This document shows positions 1 to 8,271 of a stretch of 44,195 nt of DNA, piece after piece. Location of the stretch: NCBI GenBank assembly GCA_020343655.1, contig CP070805.1, forward strand, positions 693,188 to 737,382, written 5' to 3'. The position numbers and the translations under genes were made by a program. The DNA is from Promethearchaeota archaeon. Lineage in GTDB: Archaea; Asgardarchaeota; Lokiarchaeia; Sigyniarchaeales; SOKP01. The stretch's first letter is position 1. Each line of letters starts with the position of its first letter. The notes under the pieces were generated by a model. The model worked only from the letters and a program-made list of their open reading frames with translations. It searched no databases and was not told the DNA's origin.

Positions 1-261
1 ATTTTTTCTTTTTTTTTGCCAATTATTTAATTTTTGATTCAGTCCATTCGATAGTCTAAGATGTTGATTATCGTCTTTCACCAAATAACTATTATCAATA
101 CAGTCATTAATAAAATCTGTAGCTTTTTCAGGAGAAAAGAGGAAAAATTCAAATGAAATTTTATATAATAAATCATCTAACGATATGGAAGGAAGATCAA
201 GTATTTTCCAAATATATAATAACATTTCTGAACTTTCTTTACGGGGAATTGTGAAATTCAT
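1..261 (-). CDS. DUF2240-like archaeal protein, N-terminal part (cut by window edge)
   Basis: An open frame of 87 codons starts at the ATG complementary to 259-261 and runs off the left edge without a stop. It reads as a small helical protein beginning MNFTIPRKESSEMLLYIWK. The order of features (N-terminal helix, LSLDDLLYKISFEFFLFSPEKA, then a short helix) resembles the archaeal DUF2240 family as I remember it. It lies 26 bp downstream of the DNA polymerase D small subunit gene on the same strand, so the two are probably co-transcribed. The function is unknown; the neighbour suggests a link to replication or repair, which is inference. The family call is from memory and moderate, and the C terminus cannot be seen. 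Confidence 0.55.
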   Translation of the reverse strand, partial: MNFTIPRKESSEMLLYIWKILDLPSISLDDLLYKISFEFFLFSPEKATDFINDCIDNSYLVKDDNQHLRLSNGLNQKLNNWQKKRKN

Positions 262-287
262 GTTAGCTAATTAAGTTTTTTACTAAT

Positions 288-2075
288 TTAAGAAGAATAA
301 TCACTACTTTTTAAATCTAGTTGTGTACCATGCAGAGTATCTAAATCAACAATGGAAAGAATCCCAGGAGTAGGGTGTATACCTAAAGAATTCATAAACT
401 CTGTTTGGCTTTGAAAGCATCCTGAATTAGTTAATAAAATATTATTATATGCTCCCATTTCATTAATATGAATATGTCCCGTGTGAAAAATGTCAGGGAT
501 TTTATCGATTACAAGCCAGTCTTTGCTTGTAGGTGCTATTTGTGTTTTTTTTCCATAAATAGGGGCTAAATGTCTACATCTTAATAACTCTTTCATCGTT
601 TCTACTGGTTTATTGTTTTCAAAGCCAGGTATCAACATATTCAAATCTAGAAGACTATCGCCATGAAAAACTAATGTATTGACATTATGTGTTTGAACAA
701 TAGATGGATTTCCTATACATATTACACCGCTATTAATAAGTTCTTCTGAATACTTCTTTGGAACTGCAGGTCGAGGTATCGCATTTCGTACAGGTTCGTG
801 ATTACCAGAACTATAGAAAATTTTAATATAATCAGGGATTCCTGAAAGTATTTCATTTGCTTTTTTAAATTGTGCAAAAATATCAGAAATAATAAGATCG
901 CTTTTTTGTTGAGGATAAACTCCAATTCCATCGATTAAATCTCCATTAATTATGATATATTTGATTCTTCCAGCTCTTTCTTTTTGGCTTTTATTTCCAA
1001 TTTTTCCATTTAAGAAATTGATAAATCTATTCCATAACTTTTCTTCGAATTCTTTACTACCAATGTGAGTATCAGAGATTAAAACAATAGATAATGGATC
1101 CAATGATTTATTTGGTTCATAATCTCTTGGAATATCTATTTTTGTTATATAATTGCCATATATAATTCCACTTTTTCCTCTCTCTCCTGGATTATATGTC
1201 CCTTCTATATAAACCATTTGATCATTAAGAGTTCTTTCTGCTACTTTCACATTTTCTTGGTTCTCTGAATCTTTTCTGATTATTACATTTATAATACTTG
1301 TCAGATCTTCTAATGTTAGAAAAAAATTACCATTTTTAGTTTTACGGATCTCATTTACCATACCAAGGGCAGCGACTTCCACTTTATTAGTTAATCTTAA
1401 AATATTTTTAATATTATTAGCAGAAAGAACTTCTGGCCTCTTCCTCATTAAATTTCGAAGTTTATTGAACTTATCTAACGTTAAATTGTAAAAATCTTCA
1501 TATTCACCATTTGTGTGAATTTTTCCAGTCGGATCCTTTAAAATATCATAATTAAATTCATAATCTTTGGCGATAGGTCTAAATACTAAATTTGATCTTG
1601 AACCTTCGAAAAGGCTTCTTTTTATTTTGTTCTTCACATGTTTTTGCTGCGATACTGTCTCAATTTCATTTATTTTTAATGGAATCTCTTCTATTTCGCT
1701 CTTCATTTGTATTGTATTTTCAGAAACCTCAAAATCTTTTATTTGTGCTTCTTCACTCCCAGATGCATCTAGGGGACTCGAGAAATCTTTCTCTTGAAAT
1801 GATTTTGTTTGTATTTCTTTAAATAACACTTTTTTTAATGCTTCATGGATTTCCACGTTTGAGATTTTCTGCAAAATTTCTTTAGTTAAATGACTATCGA
1901 AATTAGGGAGAAAGCTGACATTCCTAATAATTAATTTAACTTTTTTCAAGGGGTCTTCTAATTTTAAAAGAAATTCTAAAATTGAAGGTGTTACGTTTAT
2001 GCCTGAATTAACTAATTCCCTAATTATAATTTCTTTTTCATTTAAATTATCGGCTTTCAATATGTTACTATCCAA
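288..2075 (-). CDS. polB: DNA polymerase D small subunit DP1
   Basis: This is the exonuclease (proofreading) subunit of the archaeal two-subunit replicative polymerase PolD; it partners with DP2, encoded divergently next door. The N-terminal ~165 residues are helical then acidic and linker-like. An OB-fold follows at about 235-325 (KNGNFFLTLEDLTSIINVI and IEGTYNPGERGKSGIIYG). The calcineurin-like phosphoesterase domain carries the expected metal ligands: D335 and H337 in SDTHIG, D379 in GDLIDG, H426 in GNHEP, and H534/H536 in GHIH. All nuclease motifs are intact, unlike the inactivated eukaryotic B-subunit homologues. At 595 residues it has normal family length. The start is the first ATG of the open frame, and about 225 bp separate it from DP2, enough for back-to-back promoters. 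Confidence 0.96.
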   Translation of the reverse strand: MDSNILKADNLNEKEIIIRELVNSGINVTPSILEFLLKLEDPLKKVKLIIRNVSFLPNFDSHLTKEILQKISNVEIHEALKKVLFKEIQTKSFQEKDFSSPLDASGSEEAQIKDFEVSENTIQMKSEIEEIPLKINEIETVSQQKHVKNKIKRSLFEGSRSNLVFRPIAKDYEFNYDILKDPTGKIHTNGEYEDFYNLTLDKFNKLRNLMRKRPEVLSANNIKNILRLTNKVEVAALGMVNEIRKTKNGNFFLTLEDLTSIINVIIRKDSENQENVKVAERTLNDQMVYIEGTYNPGERGKSGIIYGNYITKIDIPRDYEPNKSLDPLSIVLISDTHIGSKEFEEKLWNRFINFLNGKIGNKSQKERAGRIKYIIINGDLIDGIGVYPQQKSDLIISDIFAQFKKANEILSGIPDYIKIFYSSGNHEPVRNAIPRPAVPKKYSEELINSGVICIGNPSIVQTHNVNTLVFHGDSLLDLNMLIPGFENNKPVETMKELLRCRHLAPIYGKKTQIAPTSKDWLVIDKIPDIFHTGHIHINEMGAYNNILLTNSGCFQSQTEFMNSLGIHPTPGILSIVDLDTLHGTQLDLKSSDYSS

Positions 2076-2300
2076 AATAGAATTACTATAATTATTGAAG
2101 TCTAAAATAAAATTATTTATTATTAAAGGAAAAACATATTTTCTTTTATAAATAGAGGGTGTAGAAAATTAGCATTCTCTCTAAATTTATAAATGAAATA
2201 GCTGATTAATAAATGAATTTAATATCATTCGGAAAATAAGTATAATAACCCTAAGTTTCGCTTATTCAATTTTTCTCTATTTTAAAAGAAGGATCTTAAT

Positions 2301-5300
2301 ATGCCAGATATTAGTAAAGCGATGGAGATATACTTTAACCAAATTCAAAAACAAGTCGATCAATGTTATTCAATTGCGGAGCAAGCACGCCAAAAAGGGC
2401 TTGACCCTGAATTAGATGTAGAATCTCCTCAAGCGAAAGATTTAGCCGGAAGAGTTGAAAAACTTGTAGGACCTCAAGGTGTTGCTGATGTAATAAGAGA
2501 ATTAAAAATGGAAGGATTAACTGAGAATGAACTTGTTTTTAAAGTAGTTTCCGATATTTTAGATAAAAAGATCGGAAATATTGAATCATTAGAGGATCGA
2601 GTTGACAGAGCAATAAGAGTAGGATTAGCAATAAAGACTATGGGTGTTGTAAGTGCACCACTTGAAGGAATATCGAAAATCCTTATCCGAAAAGATACTT
2701 TTGGTAGAAGTTATTTATCTCTATATTTTGCAGGGCCAATTCGTGCTGCTGGGGGTACAACTGCGGCTCTATGTGTTTTGATTGCTGATTATGTTAGAAG
2801 AAAATCAAATATTCCTAAATATGAAGCAACTGAAGCTGAAATTGGTAGATATGTTGAGGAGATTAAATTATATGATAGATTAGTTCATTTACAATATCCT
2901 TCATCTAACCCAGAAATAAGATTTGCTGTGAGCCGATTACCAGTTGAAATAAATGGTGATTCGACAGAAGATGAAGAAGTTTCAGCGTTTAGAGATTTAC
3001 CTCGTATCGGAACAAATAATATAAGAGGAGGGGCTTGTCTTGTTTTAAATGATGGGATTTTACTTAAGGCTCCTAAATTACTTAATATTGCTAACGCTAT
3101 GAATTTAGAAGGGTGGGATTGGCTTGCTGAATTAAAAAAGGTTGCTCAAAAACAAGAAAAAAAGAAGGATATAGAGAATAAGGAAGCAAAAAAAGAAATT
3201 AAAATCCCACCAAATTCTAAATATGTTGCGGATATAATTGCTGGGAGGCCTGTTTTCAGCCATCCTTCAAAAATTGGAGGTCATAGAATAAGATATGGGC
3301 GATCTAGAAACACTGGTTTAGCTGCGGGAGGTATTCATCCAGCTACAATGGTAATTTTAGATGAATTTATTGCAATTGGGACTCAATTAAGAATTGAACG
3401 TCCAGGAAAGAGTACTAGTGTATGCCCAGTGAATAGTATTGAACCTCCAATTGTAAAGCTGAAGAATGGTAATGTTATAAAAGTTTCAGATATAAAAAAG
3501 GCGAAAAAAATATTTCCTGAAATTAAAAAAATTCTATTTTTAGGAGATTTACTCTTTGGTTTTGGTGAATTCACAGAAAATAACCATAAATTAGTGCCCT
3601 CTGGATATGTAGAAGAATGGTGGGCATTAGAATTAGAGAATTCTATTAGAGAACAAGACAAAATTGATGAGAAGATCAAGGATTTTATTAACAATCCTTT
3701 TAAAAATATTCCTACAGCAGAAGAGGCTATTAAAATTTCAAAAAAATTCAGCATACCTTTACATCCTCGATATTTAGATTTCTGGGGTAATCTTTCTATT
3801 GAAGAATTGGATTTATTAAGGAATGCGTTTATTAAGAATTTTTCTGAATCTGAACAGAATATTAAATTAACTTATGAGAAACCAATTAAGAAAATTTTGG
3901 AAAACGCATTTGTACTTCATAAATTAAAGGATAATAAAATCTTATTTAGTAAAGAAATGAGTCTTATATATAAATCGATTTTTAACCTGAAAGACAAAAA
4001 ATCAATTAAAATTGAACAAGATGATAATGTATTTACATATTTCAATAAGATTTCTTCACTCCAAATAAAAAATAAAGCACCTTATTTTATGGGCTCGCGT
4101 ATGGGGCGCCCAGAGAAATCAGAAAGAAAAAGTATGAAAGGAATCCATACACTTTTTCCTTTAAGTGATGTAGTGGGAAGTTCAAGACTAATAGAAAAAG
4201 CTATGGGATATCTTAAAAGAAAAAACAATGGAAGTGAATTTGTACAAAAAAATAGAAAATCAGTAGATTTTAGTAGTAAAAATAATATTGTAGAAGCAGG
4301 TAGGATTAATATTGACGTATGTAGAAAAAAATGCCCAAAATGTGGGAAAGCAACCATTTTTAATTTATGTCCTGATTGTGGGGCTCATACAGAAGTGCAA
4401 AAAATATGTCAACGATGTAAATTGCTTTATCCTACCTTTAAGGAAATATGTTCTAAATGCCATGAACCTCTGAAGACTACTCATGAAGCTAAATTTAATA
4501 TAAGGCAACACGTAAAATCTGTTTTAAGATCACTGAATATTCAATTACCTAAAAATTTTAAAGGAATTATCGGTCTCACAAATGAATATAAAGTTCCTGA
4601 GCCAATTGAAAAAGGTATTTTAAGAGCTAAAAATAATGTCTTAGTATATAAAACTGCTGAAATTAGATATGATGCTACTGATATTCCTTTAACTCATTTT
4701 AAGCCAAAAGAAATTGAAACACCCATAGAAATTTTAAAAGAATTGGGATATATTGAGGATATAAATGGAATTCCTCTTAAAGAAGATGATCAGATTTTAG
4801 AACTTAAAGTTCAGGATGTCATACTTTCCAAAGATTGCGGGAAATACTTTACTAAAGTTGCAAATTTCTTAGATGATGAATTGGAGTTATTTTATGAAAT
4901 GACGCGATTTTATAATGTATCAGTTCGAGAAGATTTAATAGGGCATTTAATAGTGGGTTTAGCTCCTCATACTAGCGCCGGGATTATAGGTAGAATAATT
5001 GGATTCACACCTGCTCGAGCAATTTATGCTCATCCTTTCTGGCATGCATCGAAGAGAAGAAATTGTGACGGAGATGAGGATGGTGTTATGCTCCTTTTAG
5101 ATCCTTTATTAAATTTTTCCAGACATTATTTGCCTAGTAAAATTGGGGGGAGAATGGACGCCACCTTAGTAATTGGTACAAAAATTGACCCTAATGAAAT
5201 TGATGTCGAAGCTCATAATATCGACACATTATATAAATATCCATTAGAGTTTTATGAAGTAACTAAACAATATACTGTGCCTTCTAAAATAGAAGCGATA

Positions 5301-5822
5301 ATGAACCTAGTAAAAAGTCGATTAGGAACATCTAAACAATATGAACAAATTGGGTATAATATTCCGACAGATAATATTAATGAGGGGCCGACAGTTACTG
5401 CTTACAAATTATATGAAAGTATGGATGATAAAATTGAGGCTCAATTAAACCTCGCAAAACTTATTAAATCTGTTAAGGCAAAAAAAGTAGCTGAAAAAGT
5501 TTTAACGACGCATTTCAATCCCGATATACTTGGAAATTTGAGAAAGTTTGCAGTTCAAGGCTTTCGCTGTGTTAAATGTAATGAAAAATTCAGACGACCG
5601 CCTCTAACAAACAGTGGGAAATGCCCTAAATGCGGGAATAGAGTTATTTTAACGGTAAATCGTGGCGGAATTGAAAAATATATACCACGTGCTTTAAAAT
5701 TATGTAATGATTTTAATTTAGATAAATATACAAAACAAAGAATGGAATTAATAGAGGAATATGTAGAAAGCCTAACTGATAATCCAAAAATCAAACAACA
5801 TAAATTATCCGATTTTTTTTAA
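2301..5822 (+). CDS. polC: DNA polymerase D large subunit DP2
   Basis: This is the catalytic subunit of archaeal PolD, which has a double-psi beta-barrel core related to RNA polymerase rather than a classical palm. Its 1173 residues are full length with no intein. The catalytic loop NCDGDEDGV is at about 921-929, with aspartates 923, 925 and 927. A zinc-binding block with several CxxC pairs runs from about C674 to C713, and a C-terminal zinc ribbon has CVKC near 1090-1093 and CPKC near 1107. The last eight residues, QHKLSDFF (1166-1173), are a perfect PCNA-interacting (PIP) box ending at the final residue. The stop overlaps the stop of the convergent M28 peptidase gene by 4 bp. The start is the ATG after an AT-rich leader. 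Confidence 0.97.
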   Translation: MPDISKAMEIYFNQIQKQVDQCYSIAEQARQKGLDPELDVESPQAKDLAGRVEKLVGPQGVADVIRELKMEGLTENELVFKVVSDILDKKIGNIESLEDRVDRAIRVGLAIKTMGVVSAPLEGISKILIRKDTFGRSYLSLYFAGPIRAAGGTTAALCVLIADYVRRKSNIPKYEATEAEIGRYVEEIKLYDRLVHLQYPSSNPEIRFAVSRLPVEINGDSTEDEEVSAFRDLPRIGTNNIRGGACLVLNDGILLKAPKLLNIANAMNLEGWDWLAELKKVAQKQEKKKDIENKEAKKEIKIPPNSKYVADIIAGRPVFSHPSKIGGHRIRYGRSRNTGLAAGGIHPATMVILDEFIAIGTQLRIERPGKSTSVCPVNSIEPPIVKLKNGNVIKVSDIKKAKKIFPEIKKILFLGDLLFGFGEFTENNHKLVPSGYVEEWWALELENSIREQDKIDEKIKDFINNPFKNIPTAEEAIKISKKFSIPLHPRYLDFWGNLSIEELDLLRNAFIKNFSESEQNIKLTYEKPIKKILENAFVLHKLKDNKILFSKEMSLIYKSIFNLKDKKSIKIEQDDNVFTYFNKISSLQIKNKAPYFMGSRMGRPEKSERKSMKGIHTLFPLSDVVGSSRLIEKAMGYLKRKNNGSEFVQKNRKSVDFSSKNNIVEAGRINIDVCRKKCPKCGKATIFNLCPDCGAHTEVQKICQRCKLLYPTFKEICSKCHEPLKTTHEAKFNIRQHVKSVLRSLNIQLPKNFKGIIGLTNEYKVPEPIEKGILRAKNNVLVYKTAEIRYDATDIPLTHFKPKEIETPIEILKELGYIEDINGIPLKEDDQILELKVQDVILSKDCGKYFTKVANFLDDELELFYEMTRFYNVSVREDLIGHLIVGLAPHTSAGIIGRIIGFTPARAIYAHPFWHASKRRNCDGDEDGVMLLLDPLLNFSRHYLPSKIGGRMDATLVIGTKIDPNEIDVEAHNIDTLYKYPLEFYEVTKQYTVPSKIEAIMNLVKSRLGTSKQYEQIGYNIPTDNINEGPTVTAYKLYESMDDKIEAQLNLAKLIKSVKAKKVAEKVLTTHFNPDILGNLRKFAVQGFRCVKCNEKFRRPPLTNSGKCPKCGNRVILTVNRGGIEKYIPRALKLCNDFNLDKYTKQRMELIEEYVESLTDNPKIKQHKLSDFF

Positions 5823-7024
5823 TTACTTGTTATTCTTAAATCAATACTCCTTAAAGCTTGGTGGCAAATATTTAAACACCCATTTAGATTATCTACAGAA
5901 CACTTGTCGGGGGAGTCTCTTACAGAATGGATATATTTTGAATCCTTACTTGAATGAAAACAGCTTACTTGAAATTTGGTACCAAGTTTTCTGGCATATT
6001 TTCTAAAGACTTTATAATCACTTTGAGGTTTAATAGTTTTGTTATATTTTACAATAGAGATATTTAGATGTTTTGCTGTTGCTTCAAGAACATCATTAAG
6101 ATTTTTATTTAGTTTTCTTTTTAATATAAAGCCTGATTTATTTAGAAGACCGATATAAGTACCTATCATATCAATATTAATATTAAAAGATCTATCAAAG
6201 TCATATTTTTGTTTTAACATTTTAAAATGTTGACGACAGAATTTTTTTGAACCCTTTAAACCCCATTCTTCAGCTCCAGTCCATAAAAAAAGAAGATCCA
6301 TCTTTTCAAGGGGATCTTTTTTGATCAGTCTTGCTAATTCTAATGAAATAGCAACTCCACTTGCATTATCTATTGAACCCGAAGAAGGTCGCTCAACAAA
6401 TACTAAATACACTATAGGAATTGAAACGAATACTCCACCAATTGATGTAGTAGTTATTAAAATTACAGAGAAAGTAGTAAAGGGGATGATCGAGAAATAA
6501 TCGAGAAAAAATACTACTGTAAACAATAATATAATTACTGCATAGAATATTACTATTATTCTATAAAGAAAAAATACAAGAACTTGCAGTTTATAAGGTA
6601 AATTAGCAGAAACGGAATCATAGTGAGCAGAAATTATAACTAAAGGTTTATTTGGTATATTCTCTTTACCGGGTATAAGTGCATAGAGATTTTTGGATTC
6701 TTCTTTTTGTACAAATGAAATTTTACGAGTTCTTTCAAACATATTTTTTAAAATAAAGTAGACTATAATGATTAAAAAAGCTCGAAAAAGGAATAAATAA
6801 ATTAATAAGAGGATATAAATCATCCTCATTAAAATCTTCATTGGTCCATTCCATTCAAAATGTTCAACCTTAGAATCAATATCACTTTCTTTTAATTCTT
6901 TTTCCATATAATTTACTGCTTCTGTTTCTCCTGTAGATGAAGCAGTTCGATTAAAAGCTAATGATTTTACATGTTCAATGGTAGTCTCTTCATCATATAA
7001 TTGCAAGGTCGAAATAAGAATCAC
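5819..7024 (-). CDS. M28-family metallopeptidase with membrane segments
   Basis: This 401-residue protein is a zinc aminopeptidase-type enzyme. The di-zinc ligands of family M28 are visible: H134 and D136 in AHYDS, D219 in SIDNASG, E252/E253 in GAEEWG, D285 in IDMIG, and H366 in YIHSVRD. It is unusual in topology. One hydrophobic block lies at about 66-93, before the catalytic part. Two more (about 147-175 and 180-210) sit between the first histidine-aspartate pair and the bridging aspartate, where soluble relatives have a soluble loop. It is probably an integral membrane peptidase, but which side of the membrane the active site faces cannot be told. It converges on DP2 with a 4-bp overlap of the stops. 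Substrate unknown. Confidence 0.85.
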   Translation of the reverse strand: MILISTLQLYDEETTIEHVKSLAFNRTASSTGETEAVNYMEKELKESDIDSKVEHFEWNGPMKILMRMIYILLLIYLFLFRAFLIIIVYFILKNMFERTRKISFVQKEESKNLYALIPGKENIPNKPLVIISAHYDSVSANLPYKLQVLVFFLYRIIVIFYAVIILLFTVVFFLDYFSIIPFTTFSVILITTTSIGGVFVSIPIVYLVFVERPSSGSIDNASGVAISLELARLIKKDPLEKMDLLFLWTGAEEWGLKGSKKFCRQHFKMLKQKYDFDRSFNINIDMIGTYIGLLNKSGFILKRKLNKNLNDVLEATAKHLNISIVKYNKTIKPQSDYKVFRKYARKLGTKFQVSCFHSSKDSKYIHSVRDSPDKCSVDNLNGCLNICHQALRSIDLRITSN

Positions 7025-7298
7025 AAGTAAAAATTGTTATTAAAAATTAAAAATTAATTACTTAAGTTATTTCTTATTAATTTAAATTCTCTTTTTACAA
7101 AAATGAATGTAATCATAATATTAGGATCTCTCAATAAAATTTACAAGGATTACGTCATATATAGGTCTATCTATGGTTAATTATATTTTTAGTTTATTTT
7201 TATAATAATTAATATCCCCAATCATAACAGCCTCTTAGAATTTCTCACAATTGGTGAGGGACCTAAAAAATATAAAATTATATAGAACAAAATTAATG

Positions 7299-7500
7299 TG
7301 CAGGAGGTGGGATTCGAACCCACGAATTTAGGCCGATGAGAAGTTTCAATCGAAGACCTATGTCACTAGAGCCTCAGTAACGCCATAAACTCATAATAGA
7401 GCACTATTCTAGCGCCGTAGACCTAATTTCCATTCCAGTCTAATAGTTGTAATTTATTAGAATTCTAGAAGATTCATTCTAGAATCTTGGCTACCCCTGC
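7299..7500 (-). tRNA. tRNA-Leu (anticodon GAG) with two, possibly three, introns
   Basis: Read on the minus strand, the 5' acceptor GCAGGGG (7500-7494) pairs with CTCCTGC (7306-7300), and the T-arm GTGGG-TTCGAAT-CCCAC is perfect. The D-stem GCC...GGC is split: after GCCAAG about 60 nt (roughly 7485-7424, containing two hairpins) intervene before GGTCTACGGC. The anticodon stem CTAGA/TCTAG is split by about 30 nt (7407-7378), followed by the 7-nt loop CTGAGGC, which gives anticodon GAG. The variable arm pairs TAGGTC with GGCCTA around a 20-nt loop; removing 16 nt (7350-7335) would leave a UUCG tetraloop, so a third intron is possible. The long variable arm fits tRNA-Leu. CCA is not encoded. Exact splice points need bulge-helix-bulge modelling. 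Discriminator A. Confidence 0.85.
7371..7423. repeat. 53-bp direct repeat, copy within tRNA-Leu(GAG)
   Basis: This segment of the tRNA-Leu gene covers the 3' part of the D-arm, the 5' anticodon stem, the intron and the anticodon loop. It recurs at 7902-7954 with 50 of 53 positions identical, counted by eye. The two copies are 531 bp apart start to start and in direct orientation. Confidence 0.9.
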
Positions 7501-7680
7501 TTTTTTTTTATTATTACTCTCTTTTAATGATTCCTCTTGAACGACTAATTGATAAATAGAAATCTTTAAGATTTTAATATTTTACTATCATTTAAATCCT
7601 TTTCTCTTCAAATTTTATCAGTTTAAATATATAATTATAGAATGTCACGTAAGCTTATTAAGAAATGAGAATGCTTCTAA

Positions 7681-7911
7681 ATGTCAGAAGAGAAAGAATT
7701 CTTTTATAGATATCTAGATAAATTATTTAGAAATTATCCAAATATAGACCATATTAGATCTTTCCTTTATGATCCATTTGGAGATTATCCTCCATCTACT
7801 TATGGTCTTGAATTGATGGCAAATCGTAATATTGATATTAATTTTTTTACTAAAGTACAATCAAAATCGGATGGTATTAAATTTGGCAATGCTTGGCTTT
7901 GGCCTCAGTAA
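7681..7911 (+). CDS. Short orphan ORF ending inside a tRNA-Leu fragment
   Basis: The 76-codon ORF begins with ATG about 40 bp after a TATA-like stretch (7622-7634). I do not recognise the protein. It looks like the N-terminal part of a soluble globular protein rich in aromatic residues (EFFYRYLDKLF, FLYDPFGDYPPSTYGLELM). Its last codons and TAA stop lie in the tRNA-Leu-like fragment that starts at 7902, so the present C terminus (WPQ) is most likely a product of recombination, not of selection. It is either a truncated gene or a chance ORF left in the space between the two tRNA-Leu copies. Not assigned. Confidence 0.4.
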   Translation: MSEEKEFFYRYLDKLFRNYPNIDHIRSFLYDPFGDYPPSTYGLELMANRNIDINFFTKVQSKSDGIKFGNAWLWPQ

Positions 7912-7966
7912 CGCCATTAACTCACAATAGAGCAGTATTCTAGCGCCGTAGACCAGGCTTGGCAAC
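7902..7966 (-). pseudogene. Partial tRNA-Leu copy (D-arm, 5' anticodon stem, intron, anticodon loop)
   Basis: Positions 7902-7954 repeat 7371-7423 of the tRNA-Leu(GAG) gene in the same orientation with three differences in 53 bp, at the places matching 7387, 7394 and 7404. All three fall in the anticodon-loop intron, while the exon bases are identical. Beyond 7954 this copy has an uninterrupted leucine D-arm (TTGCCAAGCCTGGTCTACGGC on the minus strand), without the D-loop insertion of the complete gene. There is no matching 3' anticodon stem, variable arm, T-arm or acceptor, so it cannot be a working tRNA by itself. It looks like an attachment-site relic or a broken duplicate. Confidence 0.7.
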
Positions 7967-8271
7967 TTTGTTTAGCTATACTCTCTTGATGTATTGATTT
8001 AAGATAATGTATTTAATTTTTAATATTTTATTCCTGTACTAACTTTAATTATTAAATTAATATAATTAATATATCGAAAAGAGAAAACTAGATTTCTAAG
8101 TAACATCAATCAATGAAGGTTATCTTTTGTTTTTATAGATCAAACTTTATTTCTAATTTTTTTGAAGATTATCGTTTTCTATAAATTTTTATAACAAAGG
8201 TATTATATTAAATATTATATTTTAGATATTTTATAATGCATTTGGAAACAAGCTAAATAATTTTCAAATTC
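7967..8271. other. AT-rich intergenic leader before the Roadblock-GTPase gene
   Basis: About 305 bp lie between the tRNA-Leu fragment and the GTPase start. The stretch is strongly AT-rich with several TATA-like runs near 8200-8235, a fitting distance for a promoter of the downstream gene. I find no credible ORF, tRNA or strong hairpin here. Confidence 0.5.

Noticed and set aside
1567-1822. Plus-strand ORFs within the DP1 gene
   Set aside because: They are antisense to a well-conserved gene and read as low-quality hydrophobic sequence; shadows of the real frame.
3383-4357. Minus-strand ORFs inside the DP2 gene
   Set aside because: Antisense shadows of a strong conserved coding frame; no domain recognised.
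7244-7258. CTCAC-AATTG-GTGAG hairpin downstream of the tRNA-Leu gene
   Set aside because: A 5-bp stem is too weak in this context, and there is no following T-run in the tRNA direction.
7902-7966. A second complete tRNA-Leu, or the 5' half of a split tRNA
   Set aside because: No acceptor 5' strand pairing with anything nearby, and no 3' anticodon stem, variable arm or T-arm. I keep it as a fragment.
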